Positions 52,160 to 63,240 of a stretch of DNA of 64,000 nucleotides are shown here, one piece after another. The notes below the pieces were generated by a model, which was given only the letters and a program-made list of their open reading frames with translations, was not told the DNA's origin and did not search any database. Source of the stretch: Stenopsyche tienmushanensis (taxonomy: Eukaryota > Arthropoda > Insecta > Trichoptera > Stenopsychidae); contig WACJ01000007.1 of NCBI GenBank assembly GCA_008973525.1, forward strand, positions 186,001 to 250,000. Reading direction: 5' to 3'. The translations under genes were made by a program, and so were the position numbers. The number at the start of each line of letters is the position of its first letter. Position 1 is the first letter of the stretch.

Positions 52160-52713
52160 GAACGAAACGTATAAAATTTCGAGGAATTTAAAAAAAAAGA
52201 CATTAACATAGGAATCCGACTGGAATCAAAACCTGGTGCAAATGACAGAAAGCTATCGCTTTAAAAAATATCCAAAGCTGAAGACCTGACTCCATTTCTT
52301 GGCCAAGTGATAAAACAGCACCTCTTACCAAATTTATAAAGATTTATCCAGGGATAAATTACTTCAATGATGCTTGGATGGCCATATCCAAAATGGCTCC
52401 AAAGCATCTGCATTCTGGTTTAAAAATCATTGAAATATCAACATACATTGCTACTGGGATATTTAATAACGACTACAGCTTAATTTCGAAGAAGATGAAT
52501 ACATTAAATATAATTATTGGCACCTACTGTAAAATCATTGCTGAAAACATTGATGAAGCGCGGGTAGCAAATGAGAACCGTAAGAGTCTTTCTAAGACAA
52601 AAGCAGCTTGCACAGCCCGAAAACAACAATTACTCAAAAATAATCAATTTTTTAAGGTAGCTGAAGACCTATTATATGCGCTTGGAATCACTGATAGATC
52701 GGTAAATCACTAA
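52160..52713 (+). pseudogene. Transposon-like coding remnant, family not recognised
   Basis: A 111-codon frame (52378-52713) starts MAISKMAPKHLHSG and ends LLYALGITDRSVNH. Upstream, 52180-52377 continues in similar style but is broken by stops, so the frame is probably the 3' end of a longer ORF and its ATG may be internal. The Arg/Lys-rich late segment (KTKAACTARKQQ) just before a short terminus resembles, from memory, the C-termini of multicopy arthropod transposon ORFs, but I cannot name the superfamily. Flanks are A/T-rich without clear inverted repeats. Confidence 0.35.
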
Positions 52714-53324
52714 AATTGATAGTTTTATCGTATTGAAACTTTAAACGAGATTATCTCGAAACTGCATTTTCAAAATGTTCGCCAGTTGCTTAAAAAGTTG
52801 TTGATCGATCTGGCTGAAATTTTGGGATGTTTTTCACTATAATATTATCTAGTCAATAAAGCTAGAGTTTTAAGATTTTCGTATATATTTTTTTTTATTT
52901 TTGGTAAAAATTATCAAGAAAATTATAAAAAAATATGAAAGTTTAACTAAAAACCTACATTTTTTTTAATTTTATGCTTTTTTTACAGCTTAGTTGATTA
53001 CCTACACATATTAAAAATCAAAAAATATTTCTAATTTCGGTTTCAGTTCAACAGGAAACCTTCAACAAGTGGCGAAACAGTTTGATATCACGAGAAAAGA
53101 CGCCTAATGGAATACCTTATAACTCCGCCATTTTGTTTTCTATTTTAAAAAAAATAGCACTTTATGTTTGTAATGAAAAACTGTCAAAATTTTAAGATGA
53201 TGACTGTTTTATCATCATTAAAAAAATCATGAAAAACGACTAATTTTCGAGGGTAAATCTGAGACGATCTATCTGAAATATTAATATTTTCGATCTCCCT
53301 AATTTATTGATACGGTGAAAAAAT
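52714..53324. other. AT-rich stretch downstream of the transposon-like frame
   Basis: May be the 3' part of the same element. No terminal repeat found. Confidence 0.35.
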
Positions 53325-53400
53325 TTTCCGCAATCTGGATTTGAACCCAAACCTTTATAATATGAGTCCAGAATCTATGCCACTATACCAACACTTGATC
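53325..53400 (-). mobile_element. tRNA-like element (SINE head or tRNA pseudogene)
   Basis: On the minus strand: TTGGTATAGTGGCATAGATT (A-box/D-arm-like), TCTGGACTCAT (anticodon-arm-like), then GGGTTCAAATCCAGATT (B box and T arm). The head differs from the SINE at 16.5 and 59.3 kb, so it is a separate tRNA-derived sequence. The acceptor stem does not close clearly, so it is probably inactive. Confidence 0.45.
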
Positions 53401-54030
53401 TTTTAAAATATATAAACGCATGAAAACTGAGTCATGGGGGTGAATAAAGCATCCATATTAAAGGCGGAAAACTTATGTATATGAAAACTAATATGACAAA
53501 TATCGGACAAAGGTAAAAATTTGATTATAATTTATGCCTTTAAAAACTAAAAAAACCCAATCGAATACCCGTTTTTTTCAGACAATTTAAAAATTAAAAT
53601 CATATAAGTATAATCAGTCCTTTGTCAACTAATCCAATAAAACAATCATTTTTTCATTTTAGTTTAATATATGCTTATACGTAAATTTGGTTGACTAAAA
53701 ATATAAAATAAAATTTTGTATTAGTCTTTAAAGGCTGTATAACTAAGTAAAAATCTTAATTAAACTCAACAGAAAGTTAATAATGTATAAACCTGTGATT
53801 TTATAATCGACAATAAAGTATCTAAGAATAGAAACTTATTACTAGATCCAAAATGTTTTCCCACACTTCTGGCAAAATTCGTGGAAGTCTCTTTAATAAC
53901 GGTGAAAATTTTTCATCAAAATCCTATTGTTCTCGTTCAGAGAATTCAACAATGACCCCCACGAAGCAAATTGATTGATAAAAAGCAGATTAATTTTTGG
54001 GCGTTTTTTCAACAAAAAAGTTCGATCTAT
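53401..54030. other. AT-rich non-coding stretch
   Basis: Nothing recognised. Confidence 0.5.
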
Positions 54031-54390
54031 TTCCGAGAAATGGTGCAATTGCGTTTTTTGACTTTCACGGAATCGCCTCTGTAATTATTACGGTTATCCA
54101 ACAATCTGTTATGATGAAATCCTCCTGATGAATGACGACAAATCAAGGAGCCTTCATGTAACATAATGAACACAAATGAATGTTGTAGCGTTACCAAAAT
54201 GTAACACAATTATACATCAGCACGACTTATATGAATCCAAAAGACAATGGTTTCACATGATTCTGTTAAGTCGAAAATTGATCCAGAACCGGAAGAAAGA
54301 CGAAGAAAATTGAGATGTCACAACACGGTACTAATGTCGTGACAGATCGGCGCCATTGATCTATTAGCCATGGTCGCTGATGTCAGGTGT
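54031..54390. promoter_or_regulatory. Mixed-composition island
   Basis: Moderately GC-richer sequence without a coding frame. Weak candidate regulatory element. Confidence 0.18.
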
Positions 54391-55099
54391 AGCAATCCCT
54401 TTACAAAATAATAAACCTAATTCAATATTTTTATTTACAATTTTGAAAAAAAACTCAAATAATATTTAATTGTCTTGTTTTTTAATAGTACTTGTATTAA
54501 TCTTAAATATTTTTTCCAGATATTTCATAACATGCGTCAATATTTATTTTATGAAATTTTAGTACAGTTTTAGTAAACAAACAAAAAATCCATTTAAATT
54601 TATTATAAAAGAAGAAGGTTGGGTTCAAATTTAAACTTTTGGAAAAAATCACAGTGCCAATAAATTTGGGAGACAATCTAAATTGCATAGATCTGATATT
54701 TGGAATTACTGAGACGTTTAATAATAAAAGTTGAGCTGGATCATTTATGGAATGCAACAACAATTAAAATGTAATTTTAAAATATTTTCGCTACTCACTC
54801 CTATCCAAAATATTTTTTTTTAATAATCGTATCAAATTTTACCATATGTGAAAAAAAATGGGAAACTCATCCAAGAAAAATCTTTAAAGATCAAGAGCAT
54901 GTCCATTACATTCATATTATTTTTAAAGTCAAGTTTAATTTTCTAGCCAAATTCCTGCGTCAGGTACAAGCATTATTAAAAAGGTAACCTTTCAGTAAAA
55001 AAACTATATTTTCTAATAAACCAATAATAGTTTGTCTAGGTTTAAATAAGTTATCTTTTAAAGAATTTATTTCAAATGATACATATAGAAATAAGACGA
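54391..55099. other. AT-rich non-coding stretch
   Basis: Nothing recognised. Confidence 0.5.
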
Positions 55100-55460
55100 A
55101 CATTGTAACTCCCTGAATCGCACAGTAAGCCGCTCCGTGACAAAGTAATTGTCACTCGGATGGACTTAATTCAAATTTAATTAAATAAAGCTCTCAAAAG
55201 ATTTAACCGATTCCGGACGGACGAGCGCACAAACCGGCCGCCGACAGAACAAATCGATTGGGTTCAGTTTCAAGATCGATTCGAATTGATATGAATTGAG
55301 ACCGATTTATTACGCCGAATCGGCGCTATGTGTTACATCTTTATCAATCGGCCGAAAGAATTCAATCTTAAACTCGTGGGCCAATCGAACCACAAAAACC
55401 ACAGACGATGACGAGCCATCTTATCTTATCACTAGCTGGAGCTGCCCATAGAAGCTAAAT
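55100..55460. promoter_or_regulatory. Candidate enhancer with paired GATA and RUNX motifs
   Basis: AACCACAAAAACCACAG (near 55389-55405) holds two RUNX-type ACCACA sites, and CTTATCTTATCACTAG (near 55421-55436) holds two GATA sites. Further up are TAATTAAA near 55179 and CTTTATCAATCGG near 55340. The block is clearly richer in GC than its flanks and has no coding frame. Motif clustering supports a regulatory reading but was judged by eye. Confidence 0.4.
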
Positions 55461-56395
55461 AATATACTCAATTGAAACATCAATGTGCAAAAATCCCCAG
55501 ACAAGTGTTTGGGAGTATGATTGAAGGCTGAAGGATAATTATTTTGTTTAAGATCTGGAAATATCCAGTAGACTATTTTGCGGATATTATAAGTTTGAAT
55601 ATCTCAGATACAATATCTACGTACGAAAATTCTCATTTTAAAATCATTTCTTAAACTCTAATGTATGCGCTCTCAGGAATCCTCAAAAATATTAATCAAG
55701 CTTACTGTTTTTTTATATTAAAAGTCGTTTGAATCATGAAATATATTAATATATCCAATGATTCTGTTGTCTGAAATTTTACGTAATCTTTGATCCAAAA
55801 TAAAAATGATAAAAGGAAAGAGATTCTTAATTTATCAATCTATCTACTGTTTATTATCACATCGAGAAAATCGAAATTTGGAACATATTTTCAATTTATA
55901 AAATTTCCTCCAACAGAGAAATAGGCCAGATTGTGCCTAATTGTGCATTCCTCTTCTTTTCTAGATTTGTTAAAATTTTCAAATCAATATTTGTATGGTA
56001 AATTCAAAATTCTAAATATTTAGACGAATTGATCCTTCAGATATGTCAAATTATTTTTTTCTGAACTTTTAATAAAATTATAAACGATATCAGTATCAAT
56101 AGTTTTTGAGTTTCTGTTTTAATTAAATAGCATTAATTTATCGATTTTTCAATCAATATTAAAGTACATATATTGTATACATTCTTAATATGAAAACTCA
56201 GATGATAATAAGGATAGTGCAAGTATGATAAAGTGGCTCAATATTTTTTTAAAGCAAATATCGTCAGTCATCTCTTTTTAATAACACGCATTTTAGGTTT
56301 TTTTCTTGTAGCATTAAATATTATGGTTTAAAAATATCTCGCTCTTTGTATAGTCGTCATCAACTGTCGATAAATTGTAAAGGGGACAAATATTA
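55461..56395. other. AT-rich non-coding stretch
   Basis: Nothing recognised. Confidence 0.5.
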
Positions 56396-57170
56396 AGTTG
56401 TCCCATAAGTTTCTTTCGCAAATGAACACAGATCTAATCATAGCCATGGTTGAAGAAAACACGCGATATACTGTTCGCGAAATAACTAATAAGTTAGAAA
56501 TTCCACGAACATCCTTCCATAATCATCTGACAAAATTGGGCTTCATCAATCGTTCAGGTGTTTGGCTTCCTCATGAACTGACTGACTCAAATAAACTTCA
56601 GCGTATTTCAACATGCGATCTTCTTCTCCAACGACATAATAGCCAACCTTTTTTGAAGAGACTTGTCACTGGAGATGAAAGTTGGATACTCTATGAGAAT
56701 ATCCAACGTCTTGGACCAAGGGTACAGAAGTTTTAACTTTAGCTAAACCTGGCCTAAATCCAAAAAAAGTTTTGCTATGAATTTGGTGGGACTGAAAGGG
56801 GGTAGTTTATTATGAGCTACTTCAGCAAGGTGAAACGATCAATTCAACAAAATATTGTTTCCAACTAGACAATGTAAAGGATGCATACTCTCCGGACATT
56901 GCCCCTTCAGATAATTATTTATTTCCTTCATTGAAAAATTCTTTACGTGGTAAAAAATTTAATTCAAAAAATGATATAAAAATGTATCTTGATCAATATT
57001 TTGCCGACAAACCTAGGAAATTTTGGCAAGAAGGCATTATGAGGCTTCATTCCTTGAGTGGTGGAGAAAGGTAATAGAACAGAATGGACCATATATTATT
57101 CAATACATTTTGTAATACAAATTATTATTTTTTTCTTAATATGAAAACGAAAGAAACATAAGGGAAAACC
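56396..57170 (+). mobile_element. Defective mariner element A
   Basis: TA on each side (56394-56395, 57171-57172) encloses 23-bp terminal inverted repeats matching at 19 positions (TCCC, then GTTTCTTTCG). It is 775 bases long against roughly 1.3 kb for a complete mariner. The ends differ from those of the 44.5-kb element, so it is a different mariner lineage. A related copy lies inverted at 59.5-60.2 kb. Confidence 0.88.
56398..56736 (+). pseudogene. mariner transposase N-terminal part, element A
   Basis: The 112-codon frame has VREITNKLEIPRTSFHNHL (second helix-turn-helix), WLPHELT (the W-V-P-H-E-L linker of mariners) and VTGDESW (first catalytic Asp). It then loses frame. Downstream, YSPDIAPSDNYLFPSLKN keeps the block with the third Asp, and KFWQEGI marks the C-terminus, but the second-Asp block is deleted and several stops intervene. 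The ATG lies inside the terminal repeat; the first DNA-binding helix-turn-helix of a full transposase is missing. Not functional. Confidence 0.85.
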
Positions 57171-59338
57171 TAATATTTTTAATTTCCATCATTCTCATAA
57201 AATTTGTTATTAAATAAAAGATGAAAAGAATTTCATTAAATAAAGTATAAAAATCTGCAAGTCAAATGCCAATTTGAATTAAAAATAAATGTTGATTATG
57301 CTTGTTCGTGATTAAATTATATGTACGAGTTTATGTATACGAGTTTAGAGGAGCACCAAGTGCACACCTTACCCTATAATCAAGATCATAAAGAGTGAAT
57401 GTCAAATGGATTCAAAGTGGTTTTAAGCGAGTCAGTGGAGACTCATCTCTTCAACATCTTTCATTCAATATAGTGGGTGGTGAATGGCGCTGAGAACTCT
57501 CCAGCTCGACGCAAAGGCACCGCTCGTTAAGGGATGGAGAAGGGGAGAATTTGTGTTTTGTACGTGCACCTCCCTAACAGTACAACAGAAATAATATTTT
57601 GACAGCTGAATTCACATAATCGGAAACATCGTCGTGAATATTTGATTCATACTAAAAAATATTTTTAAAAAAATCCAAAAGGATCCAAATTGACGTATTT
57701 AGACATTTTTTAAACTTGCGTCATGGATGTGAGATCATCAAACATTGTGATGTTATTGACACAAAAAAGCAAACTATAGTGGCGAGATAATAATGGGTAA
57801 TAAAATCGCAAAGAAAACGCCCAGTTTTGAAGGTGACTTAAATAGAGGAATATTCGATCTTATCGATGAACAAATACACACAGACATAATTCAAACAAAT
57901 TTCACGATAATTTCGATAACCAAGTGTGCTTAAAGACACATTAAATTATTTTCAATACTCTCTTAAAATCCTTATATTAATAATAATTATTTAATTTAAA
58001 AAATCGAAACGCAATGTAATATATCGTAGTGCCCTTGAATTTGGGCTCACAAAGCCTAAATGACGATGGGGTCATTTTGTGAATGGTCCTAACCCTGGCT
58101 TTGTATGAAACCAATCAAGTAAATTGGACGATATTCGACTGCTTGGAGATCAAAAAGTTTCTGCACAGTGACGACATGATCAAAAGATAACTATCTTCAC
58201 AAAACGTGCATCCTCCATTGACAAGAGGAGTAATTACCTAATAGCAGAACCATTACCGGTGCTCCAATATCTGATTTCAATAGGAAGAGTCCGTGAATGA
58301 ACACTGATATAATTACTCGCCACCCCCTCGCATTAAAGTGATGGGCTCTCCTGACTAAAAGTTATTTAAAGCTTTGTATTATCACTGAACTTTTTGCTTG
58401 ATTCAAGTACCAGCGAATGAAATAAAATTCATATTTTCATCTATGAAAGAAAGAAATTGTACACATTAACCATGTCAAAGATCATTATTTCATAAATGAA
58501 GACGGTACAATTTAAAAAATCATAAATTATATAAATGAAAACAAATAGTTTCAGATCTAATATAGTTTTATTATTCATCAATGCCATAAAATCTGCCAAA
58601 ATTTCTTACAAGAATTTATTCAACTAATAATCGTCATTTTGATCCATTTGCTTTGATACGACTAGATTATTTTTCTGCTATCTAAAAATCTAAAGATGGA
58701 AGTATTATCATATATTATCAGATTATAGATACATTTTCGAAAAAATGCTTAAGGATTATCTAAGCTTATTTTAATCCATTATAGATGTGGGATTCATATT
58801 ACAACCACACACACATATTTTGATATATTACGACCAAATGTCGATAATAAATAATGAATTTTATTTGTTTTTCTTTTACCTATTTTAGTGCCAATAACTA
58901 CTATTGTTATGTATTTGAATTTAACCAACGAAAAAATCACTTCCAAGCGGCTCAATTTTAGCCTTCTGACAGTTCGTGTGGCACCCACTTGTGCAGCATT
59001 TTTATTTTCCCTCTTTCAAGAATATTTTTACCCTTTTATAAATTATTCTTTCACAAATCGATCTTTCTCCCAATGTTCAGTTAATATTTCTACCTTACTT
59101 TCACTGCATTGTGCCCCAATTTGAACTCATACGAAAAGCTAGCGGTTTTTTTTGTTGACTTCATTCCTTTGAAAGTCATTGAAAATAATAGAAATAGCAA
59201 AAATAACTCAATATTTAAAGACAATTAAAGAATATATTACCTTTTTCAATTTCAAACAGTCGAACTTATACCTTTATCAACCACAGTCGATCTTTATTTA
59301 TTGTATATTAATAAAATAATGTATTCATTCGTAAATAT
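57171..59338. other. Stretch between two mariner copies, with two islands
   Basis: A GC-richer block at about 57320-57610 has no recognised frame. Another at 58020-58360 is listed separately. The 78-codon plus-strand frame at 58888-59124 is A/T-driven. Confidence 0.4.
58020..58360. promoter_or_regulatory. Candidate regulatory island with TCF-like motifs
   Basis: AGATCAAAAAG (near 58147) and TGATCAAAAG (near 58177) resemble the TCF/LEF consensus that carries Wnt transcriptional output, and a GATAAC/CTATC pair follows directly. No coding frame. The link to the Wnt-like gene about 40 kb away is speculative. Confidence 0.3.
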
Positions 59339-59522
59339 CTGTAGGCAGTCTCACGATTAAGCGGTCGAATTAGTAACTCAATTATCAAGGGTTCAAATCT
59401 ACAGGAGGTGTAGCTGGCGACCACATTTTTAAAGATATATTCGCTATGAAACCATTTAAAAGTGATTGGCAATAGTCATTATAAAAGGAATTGCTAAAAA
59501 CCACCTCAAAAATAAAGAAAAT
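59339..59522 (+). mobile_element. tRNA-derived SINE, copy 2
   Basis: CTGTAGGCAGTCTCACGATT, then AAGCGGTCGAA (A-box/D-arm-like), GGGTTCAAATCTACAGG (B box), GTAGCTGGCGACCACATTT, then ATTGCTAAAAACCACCTCAA. All blocks are in the same order as in the 16.5-kb copy. Mariner B begins 11 bases after its end. Confidence 0.72.
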
Positions 59523-59533
59523 CGTAAATATTA

Positions 59534-60190
59534 GAGTGTCCTCATAAGTTTCTTTCGTTTTCGTATTAAGAAAAAAATTAACAATAATTTGTATTACATC
59601 AAAATTTATTGAATAATATATAATCCATTCTGTTCTATTACCTTTATCCGTCTCTCGGGAAGCCTCATAATGCCTTTTTGCCAAAATTTCCCAGGTTTGT
59701 TGGCAAAATATTGATTAAGGTACATTTTTATATAATTTTTTTAATTAAAATTTTTACCATCTAAAGAATTTTTCAATGAAGGAAATAAATAATTATCTGA
59801 AGGGGCAATGTCCGGAGAGTATGGAGATGAGGTAAAACATCCCAGTCAAATGAGGCTTTACGTTATCGTGATGAAAAACAACGCCTCGTCTGTTCGCTAA
59901 TTCTGGCCGTTTTCTGGCAATTATTTATATAGTCTATTATTCTCATAGAATATCCAACTTTCATCTCCAGTGACAAGTCTCTTCAAAAAAGGTTGGCTAT
60001 TATGTCGTTGGAGAAGAAGATCGCATGTTGAAATACGCTGAAGTTTATTTGAGTCAGTCAGTTCATGAGGAAGCCACACATCTGAACGATTGATGTAGCC
60101 CAATTTTGTCAGAAGATTATGGACGGATGTTCGTGGAATTTCTAACCTGTTAGCTATTTCGCAAACAGTATATCACGAATATTTGTGACA
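59534..60190 (-). mobile_element. Defective mariner element B, inverted relative to A
   Basis: The 3' terminal repeat is seen at 59534-59557 (GTGTCCTCATAAGTTTCTTT in the plus direction, next to a TA). Reading on the minus strand, homology to element A runs from the third-Asp block back to the helix-turn-helix at about 60175. The 5' terminal repeat is not recognisable, so the element is 5' truncated. Unlike A, it keeps the segment GVVFHHDNVKPH with the second catalytic Asp. Confidence 0.82.
59921..60175 (-). pseudogene. mariner transposase fragment, element B
   Basis: The open part encodes GYINRSDVWLPHELT and VTGDESWIFYENN, so the WLPHELT linker and the first catalytic Asp are intact, followed by a stop. 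Beyond it, in another frame, come RRGVVFHHDNVKPHLTG (second Asp) and SGHCPF at the place of the third block. The start codon is missing and the reading frame is broken. Confidence 0.82.
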
Positions 60191-61040
60191 TACTTATAGA
60201 TTCTACTTAAAATTCCCAATAAAATAATCTTATTCTTACTTAACCATATGTAGAAGATAATGGAAAATCACCACGTGGAAAAGTTTCCTTGCTGGATTGG
60301 ATTTTGCTTAAAAAAAGAAGAAGGATTTGGCTAGTAGCTTTACGATTCATTGTTTATAAAATATGATTAATATAAGCTTAAAAAGCGTTACCATATGATC
60401 ACGCTCCTCTCTTAAATTTAAATATATTTTTTAAATAATTCTCATCACTGATTAGATACATTTTGTCATAATATATCATTTTTATCATTATTAAAAGTAA
60501 ATTTAAGTAAAATTCGATCTCACATTATTAGATCATATCAGATCCATTTACTGTCGGATTTGGATTGTGCTTGAACTAATTATTTAGTATTTAAGCTTTG
60601 ATAGTGGATGAGGTAAATTATTTTATTTAATCCACCAAATAAGGACGATCGATATCGAGATCGTGATTCTCAGCCCACCTCAGTATTATAGGTTTTATGT
60701 ATGCTCGTCGTTTTTGGGTCAATATGACCCGAAGCCAAATAAACGATTTAAGGCACCAATTTTCGTATCGTGTCGGAAAGTGAATTAACATAATTTAATG
60801 ATCGAAGTCGAATATTTGCCGAATAACAATATTTTTTTTGTATTTTCAAAATATTTGAGATTGATGCCAAAATGTTCAGCCTTTGTGGCTCTTAAAGTTT
60901 TGGACGTCGGTATCTTATAAGTCATGTCTATGCTGAAATTTTCGTTTACTTGTTTAATTAGTAGAGAAGTAGGTGTTGATGTATGCGATAGGCATTCCTT
61001 TTTATGACGAGTGACAAACGTGTGTTAGTAGATTTTAAGC
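60191..61040. other. AT-rich stretch with a short palindrome
   Basis: GGGTCA-ATA-TGACCC at 60716-60730 is a perfect inverted repeat next to a T run. Such GGGTCA/TGACCC palindromes occur near ends of some piggyBac-type elements, but no matching second end or TTAA pair was found. It also resembles a nuclear-receptor everted or inverted half-site pair. Confidence 0.35.
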
Positions 61041-61182
61041 ACTAGAGTTGCGTTCCAGTGGTGGGCGCTAGTTCTTAAGAAGAGCGTGCGCGGCGCTGTA
61101 GTCGCACCTGGCGGGAAACTGACGCACACTTCCGGAAGTGGCGCGACGCTGTAACCTCTCCCACTGGACGCTCAAACCGAAG
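61041..61182 (+). promoter_or_regulatory. GC-rich promoter-like island with ETS and E2F-type sites
   Basis: The island contains GGCGGGAAAC (E2F-like, near 61110), the perfect palindrome ACTTCCGGAAGT (ETS, near 61128-61139), and several CGC-rich words, in A/T-rich surroundings. E2F plus ETS sites are typical of growth-gene promoters. The edges also carry an inverted pair, GCGTTCCAGTGG (about 61050) and CCACTGGACGC (61161-61171), so a small MITE is the alternative. Confidence 0.35.
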
Positions 61183-61218
61183 ATGTCATCGATTCAACAG
61201 TTTTACAGTCGCATCTGA
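61183..61218 (+). CDS. Very short ORF after the promoter-like island, status unknown
   Basis: ATG opens MSSIQQFYSRI and stops. The SIQQFY run has the hydrophobic/aromatic spacing of an N-terminal PCNA-interacting motif apart from its leading Gln. There is no good splice donor before the stop, so it is unlikely to continue as a first exon. Probably chance or a leader ORF. Confidence 0.12.
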   Translation: MSSIQQFYSRI

Positions 61219-61220
61219 TT

Positions 61221-63240
61221 AAAAAAAATGTTTATAACCACAGACGTGCCACGAAACGACAATCGTTATTCAAGAAAACCATTAAATTCGAACTATAAAA
61301 ACGAAATTAAAAGTAGTAAATAAATTCAGTTTTACACATGTAAAAGGTTAATAAAAGTGACCGAAGCATATGCTGTAACCGTTTTAAGTCCATTTTACCA
61401 AATCGTTAAATTAATTCTATTATATCAATAAAATTTTATATTGGTGCTTTAAGTTAGTAATATAAAATTATCACGAAATCGTTAGTTCATTAAAAATATA
61501 AATTAAATCAATGTGCTTATCAAAATTTTAACGAGCTATCCAACACGTTAAATTAATTTGCAACCCGTATAAAAATAAAATTTAATTCAAAAGTGTCGTA
61601 TGATAAAAAGGTAAAATATTACGCATTCAATGATTATCTAATTGAGATTATTTTTTAAGCATTACAATAAATTTAGTACAAAAACATCCCCCAAATGTTC
61701 GTACATTTCGTCGACATATCAATTGGGCTGATGTGCGATCTACATGGAATTCGTCGGCATTATTCAATTTGGTAAATTAATATATCGCATGTATTTTATC
61801 GATAAGAATCTTGCACGTTTAGAAGTGCCATTAGGGTAGTTATATTGTATCTGGTGATCAGTTATCGGCAGATTAAAGCTCTCCCCCTTTTGAATAACCA
61901 ACCCTTCTTTGTATGCCGCTAAACAAAACTACGCACTGCTCACGCTTGCCTAACTTACAAAAGATGATCTCTATCATAAAGCAGGGCTTTTTAAATATTT
62001 CACGCGATGGCTACATTTCGAAATTTGCACAAATTCAACCAACAACATTTTCAATAATACGACACACTCAAAAGCTAAAATCTTTGGTATCAGATTGAAA
62101 AAACTGAGTTTAAATAAACATACAAAAGATGATACAACGGAAAAATATATACACACTAGAGTCAATTAATAAAGAATTTGTGTTTATTGACATTATCTTG
62201 CTAGTCTATTAGCTCAAAACGCTTATAAAAGATCCGTTGGACAGCTTCTTTTTGCATGTGATTTTTGGCGATATATAAATAGGTGTCAATATAAGCTGTT
62301 AAAATAATTTCCTAAAGTGGTACAATCAATTATTTGACATTTTCACATGTTTCAAAATAAAAAATAGTTTTCTTCAGTATTCATTCGCATCGTATTTTGT
62401 ACATAAGATCGGTTTGCTATCATTCCATAATCGTAGAGTAAACTTACAATTTCATCTGTATTATTATATAAATCCCTGCATAGCAGTAGTTTAAATAATC
62501 TTAAAGATCTCGTTAAATAATATGTAAAAGATCATTTTTTTGTATTGCTAATTTTGCTGTGCTTCCCAATTTAATTTTCTTTTATCCCATTTGTATTTTT
62601 TATGATTTAAACGATAAAGCTATAATTTCGCAAAAATCAGGAGTACTTCGTTCATTAAATGATTGCAAAATCCTAAGTCATAAATTGAACTCGCCTGGGT
62701 TTTTTTAAAACTAATCATATTAATATTTAAATATTTAACTGGTAATTGATTGACAATAAAAAAATTGGCATGATTGATTAACATTGATATGAAAAAATGT
62801 AATTTTACCCACTAAATTTTGATTGATTAACTATTTCTCAATCTATTAAATGTCTCGAATTATATTTTAATTTGATAAAAAAATATTTTGTCTCGGTTTT
62901 TTTATCTCTAAATTTCCCTACAAAGTATTAATTACTTATAAAATTATTCCAAGATTTATAAATTTTAGTTGATTCTGATTTATAACCAATATAATTTGAT
63001 CCTTTTTTTTAATATTGGATTTGCAAGTACTAAAATTATAAAAAAATGATCAATAAAATCCCAATTCATCTTATCTTGATTATTGAATAGTACTAAGAAT
63101 AGTTAATGCTTTTACTTCATTTTGGGGATGTATTTGATAGACAATTCGTCTATGGTTAGTTGTGATTTCTAATACGATTTCTAATTGAACGTTTGCATAG
63201 AAAATCGGTTTTTAATACAGAAACTGTATTCTAAATATGT
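61221..63240. other. AT-rich non-coding stretch
   Basis: Nothing recognised. Small frames near 61913-62165 on both strands have no domain. Confidence 0.5.

Noticed and set aside
56396..57170. Intact mariner transposase gene
   Set aside because: Stops, an internal deletion of the second-Asp block and a missing N-terminal DNA-binding region.
59339..59410. Functional tRNA gene
   Set aside because: A and B boxes are present but the acceptor stem does not pair and the sequence recurs with a common tail, so it is a SINE.
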